Positions 1 to 5,030 of a stretch of 5,888 bases of DNA are shown one piece after another. The notes below the pieces were generated by a model. That model searched no databases. It was not told the origin of the DNA and worked only from the letters and a program-made list of their open reading frames with translations. The stretch is from an uncultured bacterium. GTDB lineage: Bacteria > Verrucomicrobiota > Kiritimatiellia > RFP12 > UBA1067. A program made the position numbers and the translations under genes. The stretch is taken from NCBI GenBank assembly GCA_946401765.1, contig CAMIVJ010000190.1, forward strand, positions 1-5,888, written 5' to 3'. Every line of letters begins with the position of its first letter. Position 1 is the stretch's first letter.

Positions 1-82
1 CCTTGCCCTTAACGTCTATGGGCTGGGCGTCCTCCACTGCGCGGTCCAGAACCGCAGGTATGTAGTCGAATGGCGTGGACAT
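1..82 (-). CDS. sctN: SctN, T3SS ATPase (N-terminal 27 codons only)
   Basis: Only the N-terminus is in the window; the gene runs off the low-coordinate end. The visible protein begins MSTPFDYIPAVLDRAVEDAQ and continues to PIDVKGK. That resembles the short N-terminal segment of FliI/YscN-type ATPases, just before the conserved G-x-(V/I) beta-barrel start, but no Walker motif is visible. The call rests mainly on position: sctN usually follows sctL directly, because SctL is the ATPase stator. SctN is the hexameric cytoplasmic ATPase that strips chaperones from substrates and helps unfold them at the base of the injectisome. The ATG lies 19 nt after the sctL stop. No clear Shine-Dalgarno sequence precedes it (the upstream bases are A-rich), which suggests coupling to sctL translation. 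Confidence is limited by the short visible length. Confidence 0.72.
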   Translation of the reverse strand, partial: MSTPFDYIPAVLDRAVEDAQPIDVKGK

Positions 83-101
83 GTTTTTTGCAAATGACTG
101 G

Positions 102-731
102 TTAGACTGAATCTCCCTTTCCGGAGGCCATGTGTCGCTTAAGAGAACGTTCAATGGCGGCGAGCTGCGTATCCACGGAGGCATCGGCCACGCCGGCCTC
201 TGTTTCAAGGAGGCATGCCGGCCCCTTGAGCCGCGCGTCCTCCACCACGTCCACGGCGGTCACCGTGGGGTAGTCCGCAATGATCGCCTGAATGCGCTCC
301 CGTACGACCGCTGCCATCTCCGGCGCAACCTTGAGCGTGACCTGACGCTGCGTGCGGATCACGGCGGCCATCGTCTTGCGCACGATGTTCACCACCATCT
401 CCTTGTCGCCGATCTCAACAACGCATGACTTCAGCGCCTTCATCACCACGTCCGCCATCTTGCCCTCTACGGACTCCATGAACGCAACGGACTGGTCCAC
501 AAGCTCGAGCTTCTGCATGGCGATTTCCATCTTGCCCGCCTGCAGTCCCTCCTCGTAGCCACGCTTCTTCTCTTCCTCGAACGCGGCCTTGGCCTCCTCG
601 CGAATGCGCGCGGCCTCCGCCTCTGCAGCGGAGATTATCTCCTCGGCGGTCTTGGCCGTGGCGACATCCGAAACCTTCACAAGGCGCCTGTCGGAAGAAA
701 GGGCGAAATCTTTCTTGTTTATCAGCAGCAT
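102..731 (-). CDS. sctL: SctL, T3SS stator / ATPase regulator (YscL/FliH family)
   Basis: The 209-residue protein has the YscL/FliH plan. The N-terminus is short and variable. A long charged Ala/Glu-rich helix follows at about residues 28-62, ending in the characteristic GYEEGLQAGK segment (58-67). A mixed C-terminal domain follows, with ACLLETEAGVADASVDTQLAAI (about 172-193) matching the conserved C-x-(I/L)-E-T-x-x-G-x-x-D-A-S-x-D-x-Q-L region of FliH/SctL. In known systems SctL forms the peripheral spokes that tether the SctN ATPase to the SctQ/SctK sorting platform and restrain its activity. The chosen ATG overlaps the sctK stop by 10 nt and has GGAGG 10 nt upstream. A longer in-frame reading to an upstream Met at 875 is Arg/Gln-rich and lies inside sctK, so it is not used. 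sctN follows after 19 nt. Confidence 0.93.
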   Translation of the reverse strand: MLLINKKDFALSSDRRLVKVSDVATAKTAEEIISAAEAEAARIREEAKAAFEEEKKRGYEEGLQAGKMEIAMQKLELVDQSVAFMESVEGKMADVVMKALKSCVVEIGDKEMVVNIVRKTMAAVIRTQRQVTLKVAPEMAAVVRERIQAIIADYPTVTAVDVVEDARLKGPACLLETEAGVADASVDTQLAAIERSLKRHMASGKGDSV

Positions 732-1393
732 AGCGAATACGCCTCCGGAAATCTGAGTTTGAGAAGTTTCTTCACGGCGTCGTTCGCCGAGAACCGTTCT
801 TTGCCTTCGCCGCAAATGCCGCTGAAGCTTTTGGGGAGCTTCAGCTTCAGCCGCTTGACAAGCGCCGCCGGACACGCGCCAAGCAGCGAATAGAGCAACG
901 TCAAGCCGGCAGTCTCCACACGCACTGTGACATTTGACTCATCGGCGTTTCCAGCGGCCAGAGCGAATCCGCTAAAATACGCCGTATAGGTGAATACTTC
1001 TGGATAAACGCCTGGCAGTGACGCCTTCAACTCGCGAACAGACTTGCCGTCGGTGACTCTGCGCAGTTCAGCTGCGCAGGCGATGGCGCCCAGCCATTTA
1101 ACGATCGACTCAAGCGTTGCGCCATCGAGAAGCAGCAGACGGCTCCAGTCGTCCTTCGGGAAAGTGTGGAAACAGGGCTCTACGCCAAGAGATGAAAGGA
1201 GATAACGGTTGAATGTTTGAGAGTTTGAAAGTCCGAGGGCCTGAAAGACGCCCTTGGCGGCTCCAACCTCAAGGTCTTCTATCCAGCTTGTGTGTATCTG
1301 CGGAGCGAAGTTCCACAAGAAGTCGCGCATGCGCGGCCAGAGCGCGGAGTCGGCCACAAGAGCGCGAGCATCATCTATCGCGATCATATCCAT
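722..1393 (-). CDS. sctK: SctK, T3SS sorting-platform adaptor (YscK family)
   Basis: The 223-residue protein is soluble with no membrane segment. Its centre matches the YscK pattern as I know it: a run of leucines (SRLLLLDGATLESIVKWLGA, about residues 84-103), then a helix with AAELRRVTDGKSVRELKASL (about 107-126). Its place between a TPR gene and sctL agrees, since sctK commonly sits just before sctL. In characterised systems SctK bridges the inner-membrane ring (SctD cytoplasmic domain) and the SctQ pods of the sorting platform. Two starts are possible. The ATG at 1393 has AAAGGAG 10 nt upstream; the ATG at 1387 forms an ATGA overlap with the preceding stop. I favour 1393. Residues 50-63 (FQALGLSNSQTFNR) are encoded by an 8-bp-period repeat listed separately. 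The protein ends in Cys-Cys. SctK families diverge fast, so context carries part of the call. Confidence 0.85.
   Translation of the reverse strand: MDMIAIDDARALVADSALWPRMRDFLWNFAPQIHTSWIEDLEVGAAKGVFQALGLSNSQTFNRYLLSSLGVEPCFHTFPKDDWSRLLLLDGATLESIVKWLGAIACAAELRRVTDGKSVRELKASLPGVYPEVFTYTAYFSGFALAAGNADESNVTVRVETAGLTLLYSLLGACPAALVKRLKLKLPKSFSGICGEGKERFSANDAVKKLLKLRFPEAYSLCC
742..746 (-). promoter_or_regulatory. Ribosome binding site of sctL
   Basis: GGAGG lies 10 nt before the ATG at 731, inside the end of sctK. It supports the 209-residue SctL and coupled translation with sctK. Confidence 0.75.
1207..1246 (+). repeat. Octamer-period repeat inside sctK (GTTTGARA type)
   Basis: Read on the plus strand, five octamers run in phase: GGTTGAAT, GTTTGAGA, GTTTGAAA, GTCCGAGG, GCCTGAAA. 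The array lies antisense within sctK and encodes residues 50-63 of SctK. A 17-mer, CTTTCAAACTCTCAAAC on the minus strand (1215-1231), recurs exactly on the plus strand at 2404-2420. The outer copies are degenerate and the period could be partly fortuitous, but the shared 17-mer is not expected by chance in a window of this size. Confidence 0.7.
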
Positions 1394-1722
1394 TGCCTCG
1401 ACGCTCCTTTGCTTGACTCAAGATACCTGCGCCAGCGCGAATCGGCTTCGACGCGGCGCCCTGCCAGACGAAGTGCGCGCGTCTCAAGAACCGCCTCGGC
1501 ATGCGCAAGGGAAGGCGGCACGTCGGCGGCGCGAAGAACGTCCACCGCCCTTGCCGTCTCGCCGTCAGAGATGAGAAGTTCCGCAAGCGCCACGGCGGCA
1601 ACGCCGTCGCGCGCATCGGCCTCGACCAGGGCCTCGCATACGCTTCTGGCCCTGTCGCGCCGTCCATGCCGCATGAAAAGCCACGCGGCTGTGAGCAGGA
1701 ACTGTCTCTCTTCGGTTGGCAT
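1384..1722 (-). CDS. TPR-like T3SS chaperone, apparent SctG paralogue
   Basis: This 112-residue helical protein is not a named injectisome core component, and I do not recognise its exact family. It is built of Ala/Leu/Arg-rich helix pairs of TPR type (for example AVALAELLISDGETARAVDV and ALRLAGRRVEADSRWRRYL). It aligns without gaps to the sctG product of this operon from the first EE pair: by hand, about 24 of 66 positions are identical, including ALAELLIS/ANAILLIS and RAVD in register. A small TPR chaperone for a secreted subunit, in the manner of YscG, YscY or HrpB1, is therefore likely; the partner is unknown. The ATG at 1722 is preferred over an in-frame GTG at 1728. The upstream AGG comes from the octamer repeat that fills the 34-nt gap after sctJ. 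The stop overlaps the sctK start. Confidence 0.72.
   Translation of the reverse strand: MPTEERQFLLTAAWLFMRHGRRDRARSVCEALVEADARDGVAAVALAELLISDGETARAVDVLRAADVPPSLAHAEAVLETRALRLAGRRVEADSRWRRYLESSKGASRQWI
1404..1410 (-). promoter_or_regulatory. Ribosome binding site of sctK
   Basis: AAAGGAG lies 10 nt before the ATG at 1393 and 16 nt before the alternative ATG at 1387. It favours the longer start, although a GAGG further downstream is 8 nt from the second ATG. Confidence 0.6.
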
Positions 1723-1762
1723 AACCACCTAACTACCTAGCCACCAAACCGCCTAACTACTT
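1723..1762 (+). repeat. Octamer-period repeat filling the sctJ-TPR gap
   Basis: Five contiguous octamers without interruption: AACCACCT, AACTACCT, AGCCACCA, AACCGCCT, AACTACTT, consensus AACYACCT on plus (AGGTRGTT on the coding strand). The array is the whole 34-nt spacer plus the TAG stop and last Lys codon of sctJ. Its last coding-strand copy also supplies the AGG that serves as the only ribosome binding site candidate of the TPR gene. Confidence 0.85.
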
Positions 1763-2347
1763 CCTCGGAGGAGGGTCGCGGAAGATGGTGACCATGATCT
1801 TCTCGGGCGCAAGGCCCTCGATGGCGTTCTTCACAAGGCCCTTGACGGAGGGAATGACGTCGGTGAGGTCAGCGTCCCAGCGTGAACGAATTGCCACGGC
1901 CGCCGAGGAAGGAAGCGCGTTGCGCGCAAACGGATCGTTCTCTGGCAGCACCACATGCACGCGCGCGTCAACGACGCCGTCGATGCAGGAGATGGTCTTG
2001 GCGATGTCCTGGGCAAGAGCATCCATGAACCTTATGCGCTCTTCGCTCGGCGACGAGATCATCCCCGTCTTCTTGAACACCTCTCCGATGCCCTGATGCG
2101 CGCGGCGCGGAAGACCGGCCTTTTCGAGAAGGTTCACCGCCGCGGCGAACTTGGACTCGTCAACCGAGACGTTCCACGTGCCTTCTTCTCCGGGCGACTT
2201 GTGGCAGCCAATGCCGGCGTCGAGCAGCGCGGCCATCACCAGATTGGCCTGTCGCTCCTCAAGCCCGGAGTGGAGCGTGGTCTCCTTGTCGCACCCTGCG
2301 AAAAGGAAGACAGACGCCAAAATCACTACTGTTGACAACTTATTCAT
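1757..2347 (-). CDS. sctJ: SctJ, inner-membrane ring lipoprotein (YscJ/PrgK family)
   Basis: The 196-residue precursor has a hydrophobic lipoprotein signal peptide (about residues 3-18) with lipobox L-F-A-G-Cys19. Asp20 follows at +2, the residue known in enterobacteria to retain lipoproteins in the inner membrane. The mature part opens with the family signature LHSGLEERQANLVMAALLDAGI (about 26-47). Ring-building motif 1 is around 28-80. Ring-building motif 2 is around 105-190, with the SSPSEERIRF segment and VVDARVHVVLPENDPF, typical of YscJ/FliF. SctJ forms the 24-mer inner ring of the basal body together with SctD. The protein ends at FRDPPPRK directly after the second ring domain, so the C-terminal transmembrane helix present in YscJ and PrgK is missing. 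The chosen ATG gives a proper signal peptide; an upstream Met at 2410 would bury it. No strong Shine-Dalgarno sequence is seen. Confidence 0.96.
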   Translation of the reverse strand: MNKLSTVVILASVFLFAGCDKETTLHSGLEERQANLVMAALLDAGIGCHKSPGEEGTWNVSVDESKFAAAVNLLEKAGLPRRAHQGIGEVFKKTGMISSPSEERIRFMDALAQDIAKTISCIDGVVDARVHVVLPENDPFARNALPSSAAVAIRSRWDADLTDVIPSVKGLVKNAIEGLAPEKIMVTIFRDPPPRK

Positions 2348-2352
2348 GGCTG

Positions 2353-2400
2353 TGTCTGGATGTAGAGATGTGTGAGTGCTTGAAGGTGTGAGGATGCAAG
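2353..2400 (+). repeat. Degenerate octamer array in the sctI-sctJ gap (TGTKTGAR type)
   Basis: Six in-phase plus-strand octamers: TGTCTGGA, TGTAGAGA, TGTGTGAG, TGCTTGAA, GGTGTGAG, GATGCAAG. The consensus is loose (roughly TGTKTGAR) and resembles the GTTTGARA family in a rotated register. It covers the sctJ-proximal half of the 82-nt gap. On its own it would be weak; the adjacent cleaner array makes it more believable. Confidence 0.5.
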
Positions 2401-2403
2401 TTT

Positions 2404-2428
2404 CTTTCAAACTCTCAAACTTTCAAAC
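2404..2428 (-). repeat. Clean octamer array after sctI (AGTTTGAR type)
   Basis: Directly after the sctI stop, the coding strand has three tandem octamers AGTTTGAA, AGTTTGAG, AGTTTGAA (plus strand TTTCAAAC, TCTCAAAC, TTTCAAAC from 2405). The array faces the looser array at 2353-2400 and shares an exact 17-mer in opposite orientation with the array inside sctK. Confidence 0.85.
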
Positions 2429-2429
2429 T

Positions 2430-2846
2430 TTACTGGTTCTTCACGAGCGTCTGGATGGCGTTCGACGACTTGTCGGCCACCTTGGTCACGACCTCCTGCT
2501 GGAACGCGAGATTGGCCACCTCGTACTGAAGCTCCACCATCTCAGGCGCGGACGGCGAATGCTGCGCGCGCAGCTCAGTGAGAGCGCGGATGCGGTGCAG
2601 TATTCCCTGGTTGTTCGCCTGCGCAGAGCGCCATGACGCCGCCAGTTCGTTGGCAAACGGCACTGGGTCGGCCGCCTGCACGGACGAAACGCCGCCTACC
2701 GCCGAAGCGCCCATCGCCGCCTCAAACCTGGCGACGGCGGAAGGGTCTGCCACTGCGGACGCCGCCGCGGCAGCGTCTGCAGCAGACTGCGGAGACGCAA
2801 CGCCTCCCGCCGCTCGCACGGCTTCAACAATCATCGTTTCTGTCAT
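2430..2846 (-). CDS. sctI: SctI, inner rod protein (YscI/HrpB family)
   Basis: The 138-residue protein has an Ala/Ser/Val-rich N-terminal half (about residues 11-60), probably disordered, containing VARFEAAMGA (38-47), which resembles the F-x-x-A-M box of YscI-type rods. The C-terminal half is helical and ends in the rod signature: LQYEVANLAFQQEVVTKVAD (106-125) followed by KSSNAIQTLVKNQ. That matches the needle/rod-type ending in which hydrophobic residues pack into the helical filament. SctI joins the export gate to the needle inside the basal body and is itself secreted by the system. The ATG overlaps the sctG stop as ATGA, so translation is coupled; a moderate AAGGA lies 9 nt upstream. 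The gene lies directly before sctJ, the common I-J order. After the stop comes an 82-nt gap made largely of octamer repeats. Confidence 0.92.
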   Translation of the reverse strand: MTETMIVEAVRAAGGVASPQSAADAAAAASAVADPSAVARFEAAMGASAVGGVSSVQAADPVPFANELAASWRSAQANNQGILHRIRALTELRAQHSPSAPEMVELQYEVANLAFQQEVVTKVADKSSNAIQTLVKNQ

Positions 2847-3211
2847 CTCAGAAGATCCTTTGCTAGTTGCGCGGCCGCCGGATCGGCAACGTCCGATGCG
2901 GCCTCTTCAAGCACAGCCCGGGCTTCGGAGGCTCTATCCATCCTCAGCAGGGCCATTCCCTTGAAAGCCTTCAGCATCGCGGACGCGGGAAACCGGGGAA
3001 GAGCCGCCTGGTCGATGTAGTCCACCGCCCTTCGGAATTCCATCTCGCTGATGAGGAGGATGGCGTTCGCCACTGCGACGGACGCCTCCTCCGGGCGGAA
3101 ACGCTCCAGCGCCGCGAGAATCTTCGCGGCCGACTGGAAGCGGTTCTGCCCCGTCGCCATCAACGCGACGTTCAACAACAGCCTGGCTTCTTCGCTTTCC
3201 AGGTCAAACAT
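2843..3211 (-). CDS. sctG: SctG, TPR-type needle chaperone (YscG/PscG/CdsG-like)
   Basis: The 122-residue all-helical TPR-like protein is close in length to YscG (about 115). Helix pairs run through the whole chain: ARLLLNVALMATGQNRFQSAAKILAAL (9-35), ASVAVANAILLISEMEFRRAVDYID (43-67), ASAMLKAFKGMALLRMDRASEARAVL (76-101), then a final Ala-rich helix. The early A-L-M-A-T-G-Q segment resembles the A-L-I-G-T-G stretch of YscG. In Yersinia and Pseudomonas, YscG/PscG with YscE/PscE hold monomeric needle subunit in the cytoplasm and stop it polymerising early. Here the needle gene sits immediately upstream and an E-like gene just before that, giving the same trio. The ATG at 3211 overlaps the sctF stop as TAATG with no separate Shine-Dalgarno sequence, so it should be made by re-initiation after the needle. 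An upstream Met at 3295 would lie inside sctF and is rejected. Confidence 0.85.
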   Translation of the reverse strand: MFDLESEEARLLLNVALMATGQNRFQSAAKILAALERFRPEEASVAVANAILLISEMEFRRAVDYIDQAALPRFPASAMLKAFKGMALLRMDRASEARAVLEEAASDVADPAAAQLAKDLLR

Positions 3212-3540
3212 TAGCGGAAGTTGGACGCAATCGAGTTGAGCGCGTCGCTCATGTTCTTGTTGATGTTGGTCATCGTGGTGAGGGCGAGGTTCCACATCTG
3301 CAGGTCGTACTGCAGCTGCTGGAGGTTCGCCTGCACATCCGGGTGCTCCTGGTAGTTCTTGAGGGAGATTTCCAGACGGTCTTCCATCGTCTTCGCGGCG
3401 TTGAGCATCGCGTTGTAGACGTTGTCGGTGTGGATCACGTCGGCAAGGCCGATCTGCTGTCCATCGCCAACGCGGGAAATCGTGTTGACGTTGTCATACA
3501 TCGTGACCTTGGTATTCGGTGTATGGATGGTGTCTATCAT
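3211..3540 (-). CDS. sctF: SctF, needle filament protein (YscF/PrgI/CdsF family)
   Basis: The 109-residue, highly hydrophilic protein has no cysteine, signal peptide or membrane segment. The C-terminal half carries the needle-subunit pattern: EHPDVQANLQQLQYDLQMWN (about residues 65-84) matches P-x-(N/V)-x-A-x-L-x-x-L-Q-x-x-(I/L)-x-x-W. It is followed by a polar helix with NINKNMSDALNSIASNFR, like the S-x-x-x-K-x-x-x-D-x-x-x-x-I ending of YscF. Needle subunits polymerise helically into the extracellular hollow needle. At 109 residues it is longer than YscF (87), with about 25 extra N-terminal residues. A shorter start at Met14 exists, but the ATG at 3540 has AAGGA 8 nt upstream in a strikingly A-rich leader, so the longer form is favoured. 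Placed between sctE-like and sctG, its two expected chaperones. Confidence 0.93.
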   Translation of the reverse strand: MIDTIHTPNTKVTMYDNVNTISRVGDGQQIGLADVIHTDNVYNAMLNAAKTMEDRLEISLKNYQEHPDVQANLQQLQYDLQMWNLALTTMTNINKNMSDALNSIASNFR

Positions 3541-3563
3541 TTCTTTTTTCCTTTTTTTGTTTT
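3541..3563 (-). promoter_or_regulatory. A-rich leader and ribosome binding site of sctF
   Basis: On the coding strand this is almost pure A with two runs of 6 and 7 A around an AAGGA core (3549-3553) that lies 8 nt from the ATG. An unstructured A-rich leader would fit high translation of the needle subunit, which is needed in far more copies than the ring proteins. The homopolymer runs are also possible slippage sites. Confidence 0.7.
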
Positions 3564-3585
3564 GTCGTTGAACGTCGCCTTGCGG

Positions 3586-3837
3586 CTACGCCTTCTGCCC
3601 CCTTCCGTCCACCTGGACGGTCAGGCGCAAAATCTTCCTCGCGAGCGTGATGGCCTCCTTGAGGGGCTCCGCTCTCTGAAACTCTTCCGGCGGCATTCCC
3701 GCGTCCATCTCCGCGTCCAGCCGGGCCATCGCCCCGGCGAGCACGGCGTCGTAACGGGCGAGCGCGGCCTCTTTCCCGGGGCCGGCCAGCTCTCTCTCTA
3801 TCGCCATCAGGTGCACCGGCTCGTTCACGGCTTCCAT
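3586..3837 (-). CDS. sctE: SctE-like needle co-chaperone (YscE/SsaE/CdsE type)
   Basis: The 83-residue helical protein begins MEAVNEPVHLMAIERELAGP. Helix one (about residues 8-17) is short, helix two (about 21-48) is Ala-rich, and a third (about 50-74) carries MPPEEFQRAEPLKEAITLARKIL. A P-(P/D)-E-(E/D)-(F/Y) motif followed by an amphipathic Ala-rich helix is what I expect in small YscE/SsaE-like proteins. In known systems these form a hairpin that stabilises the SctG chaperone bound to monomeric needle protein. Sequence similarity alone would be weak; the position between sctD and sctF, with sctG after, is the main support. The ATG at 3837 lies 5 nt after a strong GGGAGG and overlaps the end of sctD by 13 nt. 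The frame extends upstream to a Met at 3981 with Arg-rich sequence inside sctD, which is an artefact. The symbol sctE here means the YscE-like co-chaperone, not the translocator some schemes call SctE. Confidence 0.7.
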   Translation of the reverse strand: MEAVNEPVHLMAIERELAGPGKEAALARYDAVLAGAMARLDAEMDAGMPPEEFQRAEPLKEAITLARKILRLTVQVDGRGQKA

Positions 3838-5030
3838 GTGAACCTCCCGGTTGAGTTGGTGACAGTCACGGAGTCGGCCTCGATCTTCTCCACCACAAAG
3901 CCGCCCACGCTCGCGCCCTCGAGCACGCGCGAGCCGTTCTTCATCACAAGGCACGGATACGGCGCGGTGAGAATCCCGCACACGGGGAACTCGGGCTTCG
4001 CAGCGGCCTTTCTAGCGCGAGCACGCGCGCCGACGGCTGGAACGGACGTACCGCCCTCACCCTGCGCCGTCTCTTCCACATCGGCAGCAGCGGTGAACCT
4101 GACGGCCTTAACGTCCACGTTTCTGAGCTTCGGAAGATCGGAGTTAAGCGCCTTGAGCGTTCTCGCAAGCGCCGCAGGCGTATGCGCAGATCCATCGACC
4201 GTCAGAAACCTGTTAGTGGCCTGGGAGACCCTGAGCGCACCCTCGGTGAGAGTGAAGAGCGCATCCTCGGCGGCTGCGCGGAAAGACTCGTCGTCGGAAA
4301 TGTCCAGCTCCACGCCAGGCTGCGCGGCATACGCCTCGGCTGTAGCGGCAAGCCGTTCGCGGCGCGTCTTGAGGTTGCCGGAAAGCCGCACGACACCGTT
4401 GGATTCAGTGGACGCAAGGCCGTACTTCGCGGCAATGCCGCCAAGCGCGGAATCGGCCTTGGAGCTTCCTGTCTCTCCTGCCCTGCCAGACTGGCTGCTC
4501 TCTCCGGAACCATTACCATTGGAAGTCCTGGCCAGATATGTCTCCTTCAGCCAATCTTTGAAGAACCATCCAACGACAGCCAGCAAAAGAACAACAAGCA
4601 TCAGCGCCATAAGGCAGCCCAGGCATCCGCTGCGCTTCCTCTGCGGAGATTCGCCTTCCGCCTCCGCTGGGGGCGTGGGGCTCGCGGCGCGAGGCGTGTC
4701 AAAATCTTTCTTCCCGCCTTCCTCTTTAGAGGTCTCATGAGACTCTTCTTCGGCTTTTCTCCACACAAGCTCGCCCCACGCCTCATCCGCAGGACCAACG
4801 GCAAACGACGTGGAGCCCACAGTCTTCACATGGAACACATCCAGCGCCTCGCCGTCAACAGTCACGCCGGCGGAGGACGCCTCGATGGAGATCGGCGCAG
4901 CCGGCAGCGTGGAGTCGGCAAGCACGATGTCGCAGTCGTCGCCCTTGCCGAACGTCACTGCCACGCCCTCGACGAGCGCTATCTCAGCCCCCTTGTTCGG
5001 GCCTTCTACTATCTTCAAAATGAAGTTCAC
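3825..5030 (-). CDS. sctD: SctD, outer inner-membrane ring protein with FHA-like domain
   Basis: The 401-residue single-pass membrane protein has the SctD layout. Residues 1-90 form a cytoplasmic forkhead-associated-like fold (FGKGDDCDIVLAD at 27-39, the G-(R/K)-x-x-D-C-D-I-x-L strand pair). The usual S-R-x-H phosphopeptide loop is absent. Residues 91-134 are a charged, Pro/Ser-rich linker. A transmembrane helix lies at about 137-157 (LGCLMALMLVVLLLAVVGWF), then a Gly/Ser-rich spacer. About 192-245 and 246-315 look like two periplasmic BON-type ring modules. The C-terminal module (about 347-401, APYPCLVMKNGSRVLEGASV) has the short beta-rich form that ends SctD proteins. SctD surrounds the SctJ ring, contacts the secretin outside, and contacts SctK inside. 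The start is GTG, overlapping the sctV stop as GTGA, with GGGAGG 8 nt upstream. Cys351 and Cys360 could form a periplasmic disulphide. Confidence 0.93.
   Translation of the reverse strand: MNFILKIVEGPNKGAEIALVEGVAVTFGKGDDCDIVLADSTLPAAPISIEASSAGVTVDGEALDVFHVKTVGSTSFAVGPADEAWGELVWRKAEEESHETSKEEGGKKDFDTPRAASPTPPAEAEGESPQRKRSGCLGCLMALMLVVLLLAVVGWFFKDWLKETYLARTSNGNGSGESSQSGRAGETGSSKADSALGGIAAKYGLASTESNGVVRLSGNLKTRRERLAATAEAYAAQPGVELDISDDESFRAAAEDALFTLTEGALRVSQATNRFLTVDGSAHTPAALARTLKALNSDLPKLRNVDVKAVRFTAAADVEETAQGEGGTSVPAVGARARARKAAAKPEFPVCGILTAPYPCLVMKNGSRVLEGASVGGFVVEKIEADSVTVTNSTGRFTWKP
3843..3848 (-). promoter_or_regulatory. Ribosome binding site of the sctE-like gene
   Basis: GGGAGG lies 5 nt before the ATG at 3837, within the end of sctD. 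It supports the 83-residue product over the longer frame that starts at 3981. Confidence 0.85.

Noticed and set aside
1207..2428. Repeats as a CRISPR array or IS ends
   Set aside because: Units are 8 bp with no spacers, and no transposase or target duplication is visible around them.
2405..2430. TTGAAA-like -35 elements in the sctI-sctJ gap as an internal promoter
   Set aside because: The TTGA hexamers come from the octamer array itself, and no good -10 box lies at 16-18 nt spacing.
3574..3589. Hairpin with GCAA tetraloop over the sctE-like stop codon
   Set aside because: The stem is six pairs with a mismatch and has no U-run after it, so it is not an intrinsic terminator. It may be fortuitous.
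3343..4740. 465-codon open frame on the plus strand across sctE, sctF and sctD
   Set aside because: It is antisense to three well-supported genes, low in complexity (Ser/Ala/Leu-rich), has no family resemblance, and is explained by the GC-rich coding bias of the minus strand.
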